A stretch of DNA of 5,101 nt from Thermoplasmata archaeon (GTDB lineage Archaea; Thermoplasmatota; Thermoplasmata; Thermoplasmatales; Thermoplasmataceae). The stretch spans positions 1-5,101 of the forward strand of contig JAJZKS010000145.1 of the NCBI GenBank assembly GCA_021850835.1, read 5' to 3'. Each line of letters opens with the position of its first letter. The stretch's first letter is position 1. Below the pieces are notes generated by a model. The model ran no database searches. It was given only the letters and a program-made list of their open reading frames with translations, and had not been told where the DNA came from. Shown here piece after piece: positions 4,303-5,101 of this stretch. The position numbers were made by a program, and so were the translations under genes.

Positions 4303-5101
4303 ATGGTTCCAAGGGATTTGAGAGGAAGGATGATCCTGATTCTCATCGTCATGACCCCCGGAATACCGGAGTTCATGACAGCATCCTCAAGGCTTGATGT
4401 GCTGCTTGTCAATATTCCAGAATTCATTGTCGGGCTCGTTCTCAATATAGCAATATATTCCACTGGAGCCCTGATGATAAGGGATTTTTCCATAAGATTC
4501 GAGAAAGGTTGGGCTTCCATCATTGCGCTTGGACTGGCTTTTGGTATAATGGGTGAGGGCATATCAGTCCATACATTCTTTCTTGTTTCTGGAAACCCGG
4601 TAGGTGCACTGGGGTCATACGGGAGATTCATTGGTATGGACTGGATTTGGGCCCTGGTCATCTCAACCTTCCATTCCATATTCAGCATCAGTCTTCCTCT
4701 CCTCCTCCTTTCAGTTGCCTATCCCAGGTATTCCCATGAACAAATCCTGGGAAGAAGGGGCTTTATTGTAGCACTTGCGGCTTTCCTAATGGATATTGTT
4801 GCGACAAATTTGTTCCTTAGCAGGTCCCTCAACAGGCCCTTTCCAACGCTGGGACAATACGAATTGCTCCTTTTACTCGTACTTATATTGATACTTGCAG
4901 CATATCTCATACCAGGAAGTTGGCTTAGGGGCTCTCGAGTGCTAAAAAGTGGAACTGATAAATTATTTTTCCTTGGTCTACTGGTTTTCCCGCTCTATGT
5001 ACTGAACACCGATCTTCCGGATATCCATCAATTTGCTCAAAGTGTGCCTCCGGTGGTGGAAGCGATCTTCTATATCATTGAAAACGCAATGGTAATGGTT
5101 G
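4303..5101 (+). CDS. Multi-pass membrane protein of unknown function (3'-truncated by window edge)
   Basis: The frame is open for 266 codons from the ATG at 4303 to the window end, so the C-terminus is not seen. A short hydrophobic N-terminal stretch (10-24, ending MTPGIPEF) is followed by likely membrane helices at about 39-61, 70-88, 114-141, 151-172, 186-205 and 221-238, with another beginning near 250. The region 58-92 (MIRDFSIRF, KGWASIIALGLAFGIMGEGI) recalls a group of uncharacterised bacterial and archaeal membrane proteins with an L-I-R-E/D ... K-G-W ... L-G-x-A-x-G-I-x-E-G pattern. This is a memory-based likeness. Charged or potentially functional residues in or near helices include Glu84 or Glu85-type acidic positions in GEG and His90. 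It lacks the EExxxR motif of CPBP proteases and any ABC or MFS signature. The AGGAG at 4291 fixes the start. No partner gene is visible. Confidence 0.85.
   Translation, partial: MVPRDLRGRMILILIVMTPGIPEFMTASSRLDVLLVNIPEFIVGLVLNIAIYSTGALMIRDFSIRFEKGWASIIALGLAFGIMGEGISVHTFFLVSGNPVGALGSYGRFIGMDWIWALVISTFHSIFSISLPLLLLSVAYPRYSHEQILGRRGFIVALAAFLMDIVATNLFLSRSLNRPFPTLGQYELLLLLVLILILAAYLIPGSWLRGSRVLKSGTDKLFFLGLLVFPLYVLNTDLPDIHQFAQSVPPVVEAIFYIIENAMVMV

Noticed and set aside
4248..4688. 146-codon minus-strand frame
   Set aside because: It is antisense to the clearly membrane-type protein starting at 4303, has no promoter or Shine-Dalgarno site, and its composition looks like a reverse-strand shadow.
1..5101. 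CRISPR array, tRNA or rRNA gene
   Set aside because: No regularly spaced direct repeats and no tRNA or rRNA-like sequence were seen on either strand.

Overview
The window reads as a chromosomal stretch from a Thermoplasmatales-like archaeon. Three genes carry a TATA-like box about 26-28 bases before the start codon and have almost no leader. Two other starts, the operon-internal one at 446 and the membrane protein at 4303, carry a purine-rich Shine-Dalgarno site. AGG/AGA arginine and ATA isoleucine codons are common. A tnpB remnant with a long conserved tail of a type I associate with Thermoplasmatales elements also fits. The assignment is inferred from these traits; there is no rRNA or other marker gene in the window.

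Layout. Bases 1-1183 hold the end of a two-gene ABC-2 type exporter operon: the C-terminal half of the ATPase, overlapping its membrane partner by four bases. Bases 1184-2050 are gene debris on the minus strand: a 24-codon C-terminal stub of an unidentified protein, then the C-terminal half of a TnpB (IS605 OrfB) gene with an internal stop and no N-terminal half. From 2051 come two independently transcribed plus-strand genes: a 147-residue protein of unknown function (GTG start, apparently leaderless) and a GNAT acetyltransferase (also apparently leaderless). Between the acetyltransferase and the convergent minus-strand VOC (PhnB/glyoxalase-like) gene lies a roughly 155-base fragment that reads as a serine beta-lactamase-family remnant. 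The VOC promoter is back to back with a plus-strand promoter that drives a 59-codon reading frame broken by one TAA. After about 200 bases with no confident gene, a multi-pass membrane protein of unknown function starts at 4303 and runs off the end.

The intact genes do not form an obvious pathway. Apart from the ABC pair, each has its own promoter. The main theme is a mosaic of small stand-alone genes interleaved with decaying fragments (tnpB, beta-lactamase-like, the small broken ORF, the C-terminal stub). This points to a region of repeated insertion and deletion. I do not see convincing evidence of a complete new multi-gene system. The items most worth a second look are the conserved tnpB 3' end (possible omega-RNA source), the small ORF with a single stop, and the two unidentified proteins at 2082 and 4303.
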